NCBI GenBank assembly: GCA_019279435.1
Contig: JAAALK010000287.1
Coordinates: 16,306,162-16,370,161 of the forward strand
From: Zizania palustris
Taxonomy: Eukaryota > Streptophyta > Magnoliopsida > Poales > Poaceae
Length of the DNA: 64,000 nucleotides
Direction: 5' to 3'
A program made the translations under genes and the position numbers. Of this stretch, positions 19,462 through 30,756 are shown in pieces (within the stretch, counting starts at the first letter, position 1; each line of letters opens with the position of its first letter). Below the pieces are notes generated by a model. It did not search any database and was not told where the DNA came from. It worked only from the letters and a program-made list of their open reading frames with translations.

Positions 19462-22208
19462 ATGACTTCTCCTAGCAAGGTCCCGTCCTTGGAAGCTTAT
19501 GGCTATAATTATTGGAAGACTCGCATGCGAGCCTATCTCATGAGCCAAAGCTCGGACATCTGGGACATTTGCGTTCACACTACGTTTGTCATATTGCCAG
19601 TTGCTGAGCAAGGTACTGCTGGTATCATTGCCCAGCATCTGAACAATTGTAAAGCTGTGAACATTCTGTTTTCTGGTTTAGGTCCCACTGAGTTTGAGCG
19701 TGTGAGCCATCTCTCCACTGCGAGAGAGATCTGGGCTACCCTCAAGGCACACCATGAGGGAATAGCCCAGGTCAAGGCTCGGCTCTATCAGACCTACCGG
19801 CGTGAATATGAGAACTTCACACAAAAGCCGGGTGAATCTGTTGAAGCGTTGTTTGGTCGTTTTCAATCGATCATAAACAAGCTTCGGGACAACAAGGCTG
19901 ATGGTGCTCAGTTAGTCTCAGATCATGAGCAGGCGCTCAAGGTTCTCCATACCTTGGACCCAAAGATCTGGGAGATCAAGGTATCGTCTATCGTTGAGAG
20001 TACATCTTATGATACCTTGACCATTTCTGAGTTGTTTAGCAAGCTGAAGGCCACCGAGGTAGATATCCAGTTGAGATCAAATCTCACTGGCTCTGGATCA
20101 AAATCTCTGGCTCTTGCTACACCTTCTGTTGATCCCTCTTCTGTGAGCTGTGCTAGGTTCTCTTTGATGTCTATCACTGAGGACCAGCTTGAGTCTTTGG
20201 GAGATGATGATGTGTGTTTGTTTAACAACCGGGTGCGTCGTGTTTATGATAAAAGGATGTTCAAAAGACACGGCACAAAGACCGGATGCTTTGAGTGTGG
20301 TGATCCAAGACACTTCATCGCCGACTGCCCCAAGCGCAATGGACACAAGAAGGGCACCGGTGGCAGCTTCCACGACTCCGGCAAGCACGACAGCTCCTCC
20401 TTCAACAAGGGCAAGCCAAAGACCAGATTCTTCAGAAAGGCCCTGAAGGACTACCGGCGAGAGAACAAGAAGCGCGACAAGACCTTCTTCGCTGAGATGG
20501 AGAAGAGATACTCCAAGCGGTCCACGTCTTCTTCCTCTTCATCGAGCTCAAGTGATGAGGAGATCATCATCAAGAAGGGGAAGGACAAGGACGATCCAGC
20601 GGGCCTTTGCTTCATGGCCTTCGGGGACAGACCGAAGAGCCGCTCACATCAGCGCCGAAGATGCCGGAAGAGCTTCTGCTCAATGGCTCTTGGGGATAAG
20701 GAAGAAAAGAGCTCCTCCGATGACTCCGACGATGACGACAACAAGGTATCATCCTATGAATGCGAAATTGTTGATTTACTTGAGAGCAATCGTCAGGAGT
20801 TGAAATATCGGGAAAAACTGCTTAGGGGGCCAAGAAGAGGATAGATGAGTTAGAGAGTGAGCTTGCCGTAGCCAACGGTAGAATTGAGAGTCTATCTTCT
20901 TCCCCCTGCTTGGGTGATAGCAGTGAGTGCTCGAAATGTGAGGTGCTTCTGTGTGACTTGTCGACTCTGAAGTCCAAGTACACAGAAAGGGTTGATGAGA
21001 GGGACGCTTTGGCCACTGAGCTTGAAAGCGCTCAGCTGGAGCTGAAAGATGCTCAAGCCACTGTCGTCGAACCCTGTGCTGATTGCCCATCTCATCTAGC
21101 TGTCTTAGCTGAGCTGAAAGCCAAGGGCGATGTGCATTTGGGTGATTTGGAGAGAGTGAGAGCTGAGCTTGCGCAGACTAGGCTAGAGCTTGAGACACTG
21201 TTAGTTCCACCCACTGTCTGTGAGAACTGTCTGTCTCTTAGACTTGAGTTGATTAAGCTAAAAGCCGAGAAGTCTGTCCAGGTAGATAGCGAGTGTGAGA
21301 CCTGCCTATCTCAGGTGGAGGTACTAGCTTCCTTGAGAGAGGAGCTAGCTGATTCTCAGAATGAGAATTTTTACCTCCGTTCTATCCTGAGTTGGATCAG
21401 TGCCAGAGAGCCACAGCTCGGCATGATGATCCAACAGTTCAAGAGGCAGGATGGGTTTGGGGTAGGTTACACCTACACCAAGGCTGACTTTGAGAGTGCC
21501 ATTAGCCGGGCAGTGGAGTGGAGTAAAATGACTCCTGAGCAGAGATATCCCAAGACTCACTCCACTGAGTCTTCCCTGGCTAGTCAGCCCAAGGATGGAG
21601 TAATCCATGAACAGCCCAAAGCTCCACCCAAGAAGCCCATCTGGGCTCCAAAGCCCAAACACCTCCACACTTCTCTTGACTCTCTTCCTAGACCCTCTCA
21701 ACCCAAGAAGCAAACACCAAACACCACTAAGCCCAAGAACACCAAGCCTCAACCACATCCCAAGAAGCCCACCTATCATTGCGAGTATTGTCAGAGAGAC
21801 AGGCATATTGCGGAGTTTTGCTTCAGGAGGAAGCGGGTTGAGAGAGCAGAGAGAGCTCGTGGTGGTCAGGAGCAGTTCTACCAGCAGGGTGGTAGACTAC
21901 GTGTTCCTTGACGCGGGGAGAGGCTGGAGGCCAGGCCGCGTCGTGTAGGTGGTGGTAGAGGAGACGACTTTCTTGCTCGTACTCCAGTTGGTGTTCGTTC
22001 CGGCAGAGCTCCAGGCCGTTTTGGCTACGGTCCTGGACCTCGTGGCCGAGGTTTTAGGCAGAACCGAGGACCGCGCTTTGAGCCGCGTTTTGGTCCAAAC
22101 TTTTCTGATGATTTCTGCTTTCCGTCTTTTGAGCAGATGGCTCGACACTGGTTTAGCTCTTTTGCTAAACCTGGTGCCAGACCATATGCTCCCACTTACA
22201 GCCACTGA
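19462..22208 (+). pseudogene. gag: Copia-A Sirevirus Gag
   Basis: ATG at 19462 follows the primer site by ~50 bp. Order: N-terminal Gag domain (YNYWKTRMRAYL ... IWEIKVSSI), zinc knuckle CFECGDPRHFIADC, basic and Ser-rich region, acidic patch, long coiled coil with periodic Cys pairs (about 20850-21400), Pro/Lys-rich segment, second zinc knuckle CEYCQRDRHIAEFC and an Arg/Gly-rich tail. The natural stop is TGA 22206-22208; pol lies in the -1 frame. Two lesions break it: a 1-bp deletion near 20826 (copia-C keeps the base) and TGA at 21909-21911 where copia-C has CGA. A two-knuckle Gag with an intervening coiled coil is characteristic of Sireviruses. Confidence 0.9.
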
Positions 22209-22210
22209 TT

Positions 22211-25200
22211 GTGCAGGATCGGGGACTGGAGGACGTTTGGATCATGGACTCAGGGTGTTCTCGCCACATGACGGGACATCGCAGATGGTTTTCCAGTCTC
22301 ACTCCCCCGAGCTCTAAAGAGTACATCACCTTCGGCAACAGTGGTCAAGGGAAAGTAAGTGGCATTGGCTCAATTCGCATTTCAGACCATTTTTCTTTGA
22401 AGAACGTTGCTTTGGTTGGAAACTTGAATTTCAATTTGATTTCTGTTTCGCAACTTCTTGAGGATGGTTTGGAGGTGCGTTTTAAGAAGGGAAATTCTTC
22501 TGTGTTTGATTCTAGAGGGTCTTTGATTTTCCAGATCTTACCTTTCGGTAAAGTTTTTTGAATTGACTTCTCTAGTTCTTTTGGCCCTTCTCGCTGTTTG
22601 ATCGCTGGATCCTCCTCTGAGCTCTGGAAGTGGCATAGGAGGTTAGGCCATTTGAGTTTTGACCTGCTAGTCAGGTTGAGCTCTATGGACCTCATCCGAG
22701 GATTGCCCAAGCTTAAGATGGAGAATGATCTGCTTTGCCATCCCTGTCGTCACGGGAAAATGGTTGCCGCTTCTCACTCACCTGTTACTCAGGTGATGAC
22801 TTCGTATCCAGGCGAGCTGTTACACATGGACACTGTCGGTCCAGCTCGAGTACGCTCAGTCGGTGGGAAGTGGTACGCACTTGTGATTGTTGATGACTTT
22901 TCTCGATTCTCGTGGGTTTTCTTTTTGGAGTCTAAGGATGAAAATTTTCATTTTGTTCATGACCTGGTTTTGAAGCTGAAGAATGAGAACAATGGTCGTA
23001 TGCGAGCAATTCACTCCGACAACGGCTCTGAGTTCAAGAACTCTCAGTTCATCAGCTTTTGTAGTGATCAGGGTCTTGACCATCAGTTTTCTGCTCCTTA
23101 CACTCCCCCACAGAATGGCGTTGTGGAACGAAAGAACCGCATGCTAGTCGAGATGGCCAGGACGATGCTCGATGAGCATAGGACTCCTAGGCGCTTTTTG
23201 GCTGAAGCCATGAACACGGCTTGCTATCTGGCCAACCGCATTTTTCTTAGAGCTTACCTTGGTAAGACCTCATACGAGTTGCGGTTTGGCAGATAGCCCA
23301 AGGTGAGCCACTTGCGAGCGTTTGGCTGCAAGTGCTTTGTGCTCAAGAAGGGAAGGCATTTGGACAAGTTTGAGTCTCGTTGCTGGGACGGAGTTTTTCT
23401 TGGTTATGCATTGCATTCTCGAGGTTTCCGTGTTTGGAACCTCGAATCCCAGCAGCTTGTCGAGACTTGCGAGGTTTCTTTTGATGAGTCCTTGCCTTCT
23501 TTAACTCCTTCTTTTGAGCTTTCTGGTGATGGTGAGCTCGGAGAGTCCATCTTTGAGGAAGATGAGGATACTCCAGCTGCTGATGAGGGTGGGCCTTCTG
23601 CACCTCCTGCAGAGCCCACACCTTCTGAGACTTTGATTGAGGACGAGGGCGGGCCTCTGATCACTTCTTCCACATCGATCGAGCCCCCTCAGTCGAGTCC
23701 AGAGGTGCCAGCTGCTGACTCCGGTGAGGTGACTTCAGATCACCAGAGATCCCGAGCAGTTCAGCGTGATCACCCCTCAGAGCACATCATCGGTGATGTG
23801 TCTACAAGAACTTTGCGTTCGTCTGTTGACTCTCTTGCTGTGTTTGCTGAATCTGCTTTTGTTGCATCTTTTGAGCCCAGAGACATTTCTCATGCCCTTT
23901 CTGACTCGAACTGGATTAATGCCATGCAAGAAGAGCTTGAGAATTTTGTCCGCAATCAGGTTTGGACACTGGTTGAGCTGCCACCCGGATGCAACCCCAT
24001 AGGCGCCAAGTGGGTGTTCAAGAACAAACAGGGTGAAGATGGGGTTGTGGTGCGTAACAAAGCTCGACTAGTTGCCCAGGGTTTTTGCCAGAAGGAGGGT
24101 ATTGATTTTGAAGAAACCTTCGCCCCTGTTGCCCGTCTTGAGTCCATTCGCATTCTCTTAGCTTTTGCTGCTTCGAAGGGTTTTAAGCTTTTTCAAATGG
24201 ACGTCAAGAGTGCTTTTCTGAACGGGTACATAGAGGAGGAGGTTTATGTTAGGCAGCCCCCCGGTTTTGAGAACCCTAAGTTTCCTCGACATGTTTTTAA
24301 GCTGCAGAAAGCTTTATACGGGTTAAAGCAAGCCCCCAGGGCTTGGTATGACCGGTTAAAGCAGTTTTTGTTGGGGAAGGGCTTTGTGATGGGTTCTGTG
24401 GATAAGACTCTCTTCTTGCTCAGAGATGCTTCAGATTTTTTAGTCGCTCAGATATACGTGGACGATATTATCTTTGGCGGTACTACTAATGATCTTGTGT
24501 CCAAGTTTTCTGAGCAGATGCACAGCGAGTTCGAGATGAGCCTCATGGGTGAGCTCAAGTATTTTCTAGGGCTCCAGATCAAGCAGACCAAGGACGACAC
24601 CTTCATCCACCAGGGTAAGTACACTCGGGACATGTTGAAGAAATTCGACTTTGGTGGAGAGCTGAAGCCTCAGATGACCCCAATGGGTACATCTGGGGGC
24701 CTGGACAAGGACGAGAGCGGCGTCAAGGTCAATGAGAGAGAGTTTCGAGGGATGATCGGTTCGCTGCTGTACTTGACGGCGACGAGGCCGGACATACAGT
24801 TCGCCGTGGGACTGTGCGCGCGCTTCCAGTCTTCACCATGCGCGTCTCATCGGCAAGCTGTCAAGCGTATCTTCAGGTATCTTACCTATGCGCCTGATCT
24901 TGGTCTTTACTATTCAACATCATCATCTCTTGATTTATCTGGCTTTTTGGACGCTGACTTTGGTGGGTGCCGGTTGGATCGCAAGTCGACTTCCGGTACT
25001 TGCCAGTTTCTTGGTTCTTCTCTTGTCTCTTGGTCTTCCCGAAAGCAATATGGAGTTGCTCTTTCGACCACAGAGGCTGAGTATGTAGCTGCTGCTCACA
25101 GTTGGTTTGGATGATTTCCACTCTGCGAGATTTTGGGTTGTTCTTTCCTACCAGAGTTCCTTTGTTTTGCGACAGCACTAGTGCAATTAGTGTAGGGAAA

Positions 25201-25395
25201 AACCCATGTCTCCATTCAAAAACCAAACATATTGATGCGCGCTTTCACTTTTTGCGGGATCAATATGAGAAAGGTGTCATTGACCTTGTTCATGTTTATA
25301 CCCATCATCAGTTGGCTGACATTTTCACCAAACCCCTAGATCAGTCTACTTTTGAGCGTTTACGAGGGGATTTGGGTGTTGTGTATCCTTTCTAG
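22211..25395 (+). pseudogene. pol: Copia-A Pol (protease, integrase, RT, RNase H)
   Basis: Order: protease DSGCSRHMTG; pre-integrase HRRLGHLSF ... CHPCRHGK; integrase core with Asp in HMDTVGP, Asp in HSDNGSEF and Glu in NGVVERKNR; long acidic linker (about 23480-23760); RT starting [12 protein letters not shown] with YVDDIIFGG; RNase H with [17 protein letters not shown] and the TEAEYVAAA motif; and a C-terminal ADIFTKPLD block. Stops occur at 22559-22561 (TGA; copia-C has CGG) and 23294-23296 (TAG; copia-C has CAG). A 10-bp deletion between GCTGCTGCT repeats near 25092 shifts the frame so the C-terminus continues in another phase. No env-like frame follows. Confidence 0.92.
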
Positions 25396-26754
25396 GATAT
25401 TTTGCGTCAGTTTTTCTTTCTTCTTTACTCTTTTCTTGAGTCTTTTTGTGTGTGTTCATATCATACATATTCACATATAAAACTTTTGAGCCTGCTTCTG
25501 TTATATGATTGAACTGCTTTACTTATTCTAGCTGGTACATGCTTTTGATTACTTGTCAATGATCATGCTTTGGTTCAGTTCACTTGATATGTCTGATATC
25601 TGTCATATGCATTGCTTTTATGCTTTAAACTTAAAAAAATGATCACCATTGCTTCTGGTAACTAGCATGTGTAGGCTGAGTGTTCTTGCTATCTGTTACA
25701 TGCCCTGTAGCTAGTTCCTCACATAGATGCAGATATGCAACTTGGACATCTTTATGCTTTAACATGGAAAATGTGCTATAAAAATGATAAGAATCAAAAA
25801 TGAATGAAAATTCCATGCCTTTTTATGCTTGAGTTGAAAAGATCCAAGTGGGTTTGTTTTGTCACATTGCATTGTTCTGGACTGCTTACCATAGCACTTT
25901 GGTATGAACTAGGACAATGTAGTGTATGCCAAGACCAATGTCTTAAGCTTTCGAGGGTCCAATTCTGGCCTAGGCTTGACTTGGTCGGTTAGCATAAGGT
26001 TTGACATGCAAATAACCCTTGGCAAAAATGAAAAAGGAAAATGAAAAGCATGAACATTTAAAAGATAACAAGTTTGCTGAAGCACTTTGTTTTGGACGAT
26101 GCTTATCTTGGTAGATATCAGTTAGCCTCTGCATCTCATGCTTTACCTTGCTTGTTAACTGCAAAATGTGGTGATGCCTTTGTTTGCAAAAACTGAAAAA
26201 TGTGTGCTAATGACTTTCTTTAGATATCATCTGTTGTACTGATCATGCCATGTGTCTTAGACAATATGTATTTTGCTATACTTGCTAGATGTTGTAATTG
26301 AAGTCAATCATATCTGAGAAGCATGCTTTCTACACTCCACCTGCACCCCAGTTGCATTCATTGCATATTTTGAGGGGGAGTTGCATTTCAGGGGGAGTCA
26401 GTGTCGTTTTTAGAGTGCTTGATGAGTTCACTTGTCAACAAGGGGGAGAAATTTTGGTATAAGAGTTTAAGGGGGAGTTTTGGATTTCTCTCGGATTTGT
26501 TTCAGGGGGAGTTTTACTCTTTTGATATCCTTGTTGATGTTTCTGAGACTGCACTCATTTTGAGCTTTTACTTTTGGTTAACCATAATGACCGTTTCTTG
26601 CTTTTGTTTGGCTTTTGGTCATTAAGGTTAAATTTTACTTTATTTTCTTCTTCTCTGTTTTCTTGTGTTTTGTTTTCGTGTTTCCACAGTTTCTCGCAGG
26701 TACTAAAGAGCAGATGATGAGAAGTGTTGACAATGCACTCATCAAGGGGGAGAT
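25396..26754 (+). other. Copia-A 3' untranslated region with reiterated polypurine tracts
   Basis: About 1.36 kb without coding capacity. Purine tracts of the AGGGGGAG type occur near 26373, 26391, 26441, 26471, 26504 and finally 26744-26753 directly before the 3' LTR. Reiterated polypurine motifs before the 3' LTR are a known Sirevirus trait; only the last should prime plus-strand synthesis of the LTR. A conserved structured block is listed separately. Confidence 0.85.
25844..26022 (+). promoter_or_regulatory. Predicted structured RNA element in Sirevirus 3' untranslated region (copia-A copy)
   Basis: Outer stem: CCAAG+GGTT (25844-25854) with AACC+CTTGG (26014-26022). Inner hairpin: CAC and CATTGTTCTGG (25863-25880) with CTAGGACAATG and GTG (25908-25924), enclosing a 28-nt loop that holds TACCA/TGGTA. 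The copia-B copy (32395-32568) folds the same way with compensatory changes at several pairs. Function unknown; packaging, dimerisation or transport signals are possibilities only. Confidence 0.6.
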
Positions 26755-28503
26755 TGAGGAGCCATGCTGAATAGCGTGGGCCTCATGGCTCCAGATGTGA
26801 TGAGTCATTGTCAACGGTAGTCAAAGAGGACTGAAAAGAGAGAGAAGACCTGCTGTGTCTGGGCCGCGTGTGACTCAGGTACACGGGCAGTGAGCGACTG
26901 TCGGGCAGAGGGGCCGCGAAGTCGGGCTGGCCCAATCCGGGTACATGGGCTAGGAGCAGCAGAGGACCCACTGGGTTGTTGACCAGGATTGACTCAGGTA
27001 CACGGGCGGTGAGCGATTGCCAGGCTGAGAGAGCTGCGGAGTCGAGCCGGCCCAATCCGAGTACCTGGTGCAAAGTCAGTGGAGGCTTTGTCAGTTTTGG
27101 CACAAAACTGACGACCGCTGATCTCGCACCGGACTGTCCAGAAGAGAAGCCGTAGTCGCTACGAAAGCTTAGCTTCCGGATAAGTCATCTGTAAATAGGA
27201 GTTTACTAGTTTGTCCCTAGGCCCCCAATCAGTCAGTCGAGTCTGTAAAAATATCCTAAGGGCAATTTAGTCTTTTCCATTTATTTCAGCGTCTGTAAAA
27301 AACCCTAGGGGTATTTCTGCATTTTACCCTTTTATTGGGCTGCCTATAAATAGGCCCCAATCGCTAGGGTTAGGGTTAACTCACTTTAATCTAAACACCT
27401 GAGTTCACTTTCCCCACATTTTTGCTCCTGTTCATTTACTGTTCCTGTTGTGCGCGCCGCCACTGTTCTTCGCAATCCAATCATGCCAGCGATTAGGAAT
27501 CATCTCTAAAGGTTTTATCTCCTGATTCCTGAACCTTTCGGCTTTTCCTTGTTTCCTCGTTTTGCGTGCCTATTGCGTTGTTTATCTGTATGCAATGGTT
27601 TGGATTTAGTTTCTCTGTGCACTGTGAGCCGTGAGTTTGTGCGTTAAAAACTTGTTGTTCTGTTTCTCGAGAGAGTTCTATAGTGCTGTAGTACAATCTT
27701 TTTGTCTCAGATTTTTTTATTCCCTGGCTTCACATGTTTTATTCAATGCATCGAGCTGCTTGTATTTGATTCCAGCCACAGCTTGCAGGGAACAAGTCAA
27801 CATTGCTGTAGCATGGCTATGTGTGCTAGTTGACAGCCTATACAATTTTTTTGTGGTACTGTCTAGCTATCCTGTGCAGTTTTGGTTCAGCCTAGAGGCT
27901 AGACTGCATAGAGGCATTATTTCAGTCTTTGGCGTGTTGTTTTGCTCCCTAGGCTCATGGTGTTCTGACCAAAGCTGAGCATAGACTTTCTGAAATTTCA
28001 GTATAGCTCTTTTAGGTGCTAGGCTATGCAGAATAGGTCTCTAGCCACCTGTTTTTCTCTATTTTCACTCGGTTGCTTGCTCACGGTGTAATTGATTGCT
28101 GTGCTGATTTTTTATCTTTGGCATGTTCTGTTCTCTAGCTGGTTGGTAGCAGCTATTTCCGGTCATAGGCAACGAAGCTTCGTTTCAGTTTGCTGTGCTC
28201 GTTTTAGGAGGCTGGACTTATTTGCACGAGGTTTTGCTTTGAGGTTGCAACAGCATCTAGGTAAATGAACGTAGCGTGCAGGTCTATGTGCAAAATATGT
28301 TGAGTTTTCACGTCGTTTGAGCGAAGTCCGCACACAGATACTCCGGTTGTTTTTAGGCTAGATACTTTTAGGGTTCGGTGACTTGTTTACGTTTTGCTGC
28401 TAAGTCTGTCGAGGTGCGTTGGGTGTTGGGAGCAGGCCATTGATTCGAAAGAATTTTTTAGGCGCCCATTCACCCCCCTCTGGTCGCTACTTTTGGTCCT
28501 ACA
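26755..28503 (+). repeat. Copia-A 3' LTR (1,749 bp)
   Basis: Starts TGAGGAGCC directly after the polypurine tract and ends GGTCCTACA before ACCGT. TATA box TATAAATA at 27345-27352, followed by the telo-box-like doublet at about 27364-27380. It holds the intact Harbinger target site. Confidence 0.95.
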
Positions 28504-28710
28504 ACCGTATGCGTGGACATGCCTAGCACCTACAGACTCTAGTAATTCAAGACCTAGCAACAAAGCTTCGTATTCGGCTTGGTTGTTAGTGGAAGAAAAT
28601 TCTAGACGGGCCGAAGTTTCAAAGTGCATTCCATTAGGTGATATGAGAACCACTCCAATACCTTGGCCACTCTTGCATGCCGAACCATCAAAATAAAGTT
28701 TCCATGGCAC
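28504..28710 (-). pseudogene. pol (aRNH): Gypsy-2 archaeal-type RNase H, N-terminal half
   Basis: LYFDGSACKSGQGIGVVLI carries the first catalytic Asp, and NNQAEYEALLLGL the Glu. The frame then runs into the copia-A LTR; the catalytic Asp of the C-terminal half is at 15270-15280. This half is intact up to the insertion point. Confidence 0.88.
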
Positions 28711-28713
28711 TAC

Positions 28714-30369
28714 TTATACTAGAGCAATAGTATCACTCCAGTTGACATCTATGTGGTGATCAACTATAAAATTGGCCACGATTTGGCCTTTCATCGCTCT
28801 TAGGGGTTCATAGGCCAAATCGTACTCAATCAACGCGTAAGCCCATTTTCCGATTCTTCCACTTAGAATCGGCTTCTGTAACATGTGTTTTATAACATCG
28901 GTTTGGCAAACAACAACACATGTAGTGGGGAGAAGATAATGGCGCAATTTGGTGCACACGTAGTAAAGTGATAAACACAATCGTTCCTCAAACGTGTACC
29001 TGGTTTCAGCGTCCAGCAGGCGGCGACTCAAGAATGTGATGATGTACTCTTTCCCTTCTACCTCCTGGGTTAGCACGACCCCAATTATGCTATCTTCAGT
29101 AGCGACGTATAGCCGAAATGGAATCCCAGCTTTGGGTGCTCTCACCACAGGCGGTGATGACAAGCACTCCTTGATCTTCTCAAAAGCACTTTGCTGGCTT
29201 GCCCCCCAAGTTAACTCGGCTTTGTTTTTTAGCCGGAGTATGGGGACAAAGGCATCAATCTTGCCGGACAAGTTGGATATGAAGCGACGCAAATAGTTCA
29301 TCTTGCCTAGCAACTTCTGTACATCCCTTTTGCACGTCGGCGCTGCAATGTTTCTAATCTTCTCAAGCCACTTAGGGTCAATTTCTATGCCTCTCTCGTG
29401 AATCATGAAACCTAAGAACTTACCCGCCGACACGCCAAAAGCACACTTGAGTGGGTTCATGTTCAACTCATACTGTCGCATCCTATCGAAAGCAACCTTC
29501 AAATCGGCTAAATGGTTTCCCATAGCGCCCGATTTGACTACGACATCATCGATGTAGACTTCTAACATAACTCCTAACAAGTCATGAAAGATCAAGTTCA
29601 TAGCGTGCTGATATGTGGCGCCGACATTTTTCAAACAAAAAGTCATGACGACTCACTCGAACAAACCGACAAAACCAGGGCATCTAAAGACAGTCTTGTA
29701 GACATCCTCTTCGGCCATAAAGATTTGATTATAACTAGCATTGCCATCAAGAAAACTTAGTACCTTGTGTCATGAAGCATCGTTGATCAGCATGTCGGCT
29801 ATCGGCATTGGATATTCATCCTTTGGAGTGGCTCTGTTCAGATCCCTAAAATCAATGCATACCCCTATCTTGCCGCTCCCTTTCTTCTCTATAGGCACAA
29901 TGTTAGCAACCCATTCCGCGTATCTACACGGCCTAATAAATTCAGCCTTGAGTAGTCGCTCCACTTCTTATTTAACTCGGTCATAGACGGCCGAATTACA
30001 GCGGTGGGGAGGCTGCTTATAAGGCCTAAATCCAGACTTGATAGACAGCCGATGCTCTACGAGCTTGTGGCTTAACCCTGGCATCTCGCTGTACTCCCAT
30101 GCGAAACAATCGACATACGACCGAAGTAACTTTATTACTTCAGCCTTTTCATCGGGCTGTAAATGTTGGTTTACAAAAGTCGGCCTTGGGATACTACCAT
30201 CACCTATGTCGACTTCCTCCAAGGGATCGGCCGACGCAAAACCTTGTCCTAATTTCTCTACTTCACTAAAGTCCCCGATGGCTTCGGCAATACCGTCTTT
30301 ACTAGACCGATATTGCTCCACGTGAGACTTTAGCCAATCTAGATTACTCTTGCTAGACATGATTATCAA
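28714..30369 (-). pseudogene. pol (RT-RNH): Gypsy-2 reverse transcriptase and first RNase H
   Basis: The N-terminal part 30369-29968 holds the conserved pre-RT segment (EYSEMPGLSHKLVEHRL). RT motifs are CIDFRDLNRATPKDEYPMPI (near 29860), a shifted SFLDGNASYNQI (near 29740) and YIDDVVVKSG (near 29550). RNase H-like sequence with TRYTFEERLCLSLYY follows. In-frame stops interrupt it near 29967, 29770 and 29650. The degenerate first RNase H followed by an archaeal-type copy is the Tat arrangement. Confidence 0.87.
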
Positions 30370-30591
30370 TACAAAAATAGCCGTGCTACTCCAGCCGGCT
30401 TTACAGACACTGTTACAAAACGTCCTCCGGATACGCTAACAAAATCATAATCCGAAAGATCTCTCCCTGACAGACACTCTACTTTGTTATGGACGGCGCC
30501 AACCGACACATCGGCCAATGCTACTTGGGCCGAAGTATCCACGGGAATGACCTCTATCTCATCACCGTCCCACTGTATCAGGCACTGGTGT
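30366..30591 (-). pseudogene. pol: Gypsy-2 protease-RT linker
   Basis: The block beginning QCLIQWDGDEIEVIPVD continues the protease reading at 40338 once copia-B and one GGTGT copy are removed. It is open to 30366, then changes frame. No catalytic motif. Confidence 0.75.
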
Positions 30592-30752
30592 TGTTGGACC
30601 GGAAACGGCGACCAGAGGGGGGGTGAATGGGAGCTTTTAAAATTTCGGGCCAAAAACTAGCCTTCGGTTTTAGTTCTGTCTTCTATGGAACAGGCTTCGA
30701 ACACTACCTTCGAAGGTCTGGTTCGGAGGTGCTTTGACAGCTCCGAACACAG
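30592..30752 (-). repeat. Copia-B 3' LTR, terminal 161 bp
   Basis: Matches 38351-38511 almost base for base, including TGTTGGACC and the TTCGAAGGTCTGGTTCGGAGG word. It stops at the inversion joint. The remaining ~1.8 kb of this LTR is missing. Confidence 0.9.
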
Positions 30753-30756
30753 GGTT

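Larger units (their letters stand above)
15281..28503 (+). mobile_element. Copia-A: Sirevirus (Ty1/copia), complete ends, defective coding
   Basis: Flanked by ACCGT at 15276-15280 and 28504-28508. LTRs start TGAGGAGCC and end GGTCCTACA. The 3' LTR is 1,749 bp; the 5' LTR is 1,750 bp once the Harbinger insertion and its 3-bp duplication are subtracted. A Met-tRNA primer site, two-knuckle Gag, integrase-before-RT Pol and repeated purine tracts identify a Sirevirus. Coding lesions: 1-bp deletion near 20826, TGA 21909, TGA 22559, TAG 23294 and a 10-bp deletion near 25092. Confidence 0.95.

Noticed and set aside
21949..22317. 122-codon frame in copia-A overlapping the gag tail, similar to 53826-54070 in copia-C
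   Set aside because: Shadow frame of the Arg/Gly-rich Gag tail and protease start; the sister gag frame explains the conservation.
25396..26754. Envelope-like gene after copia-A pol, as reported for some Sireviruses
   Set aside because: No frame longer than about 75 codons and no signal peptide or membrane segment pattern; the region is an untranslated 3' region.
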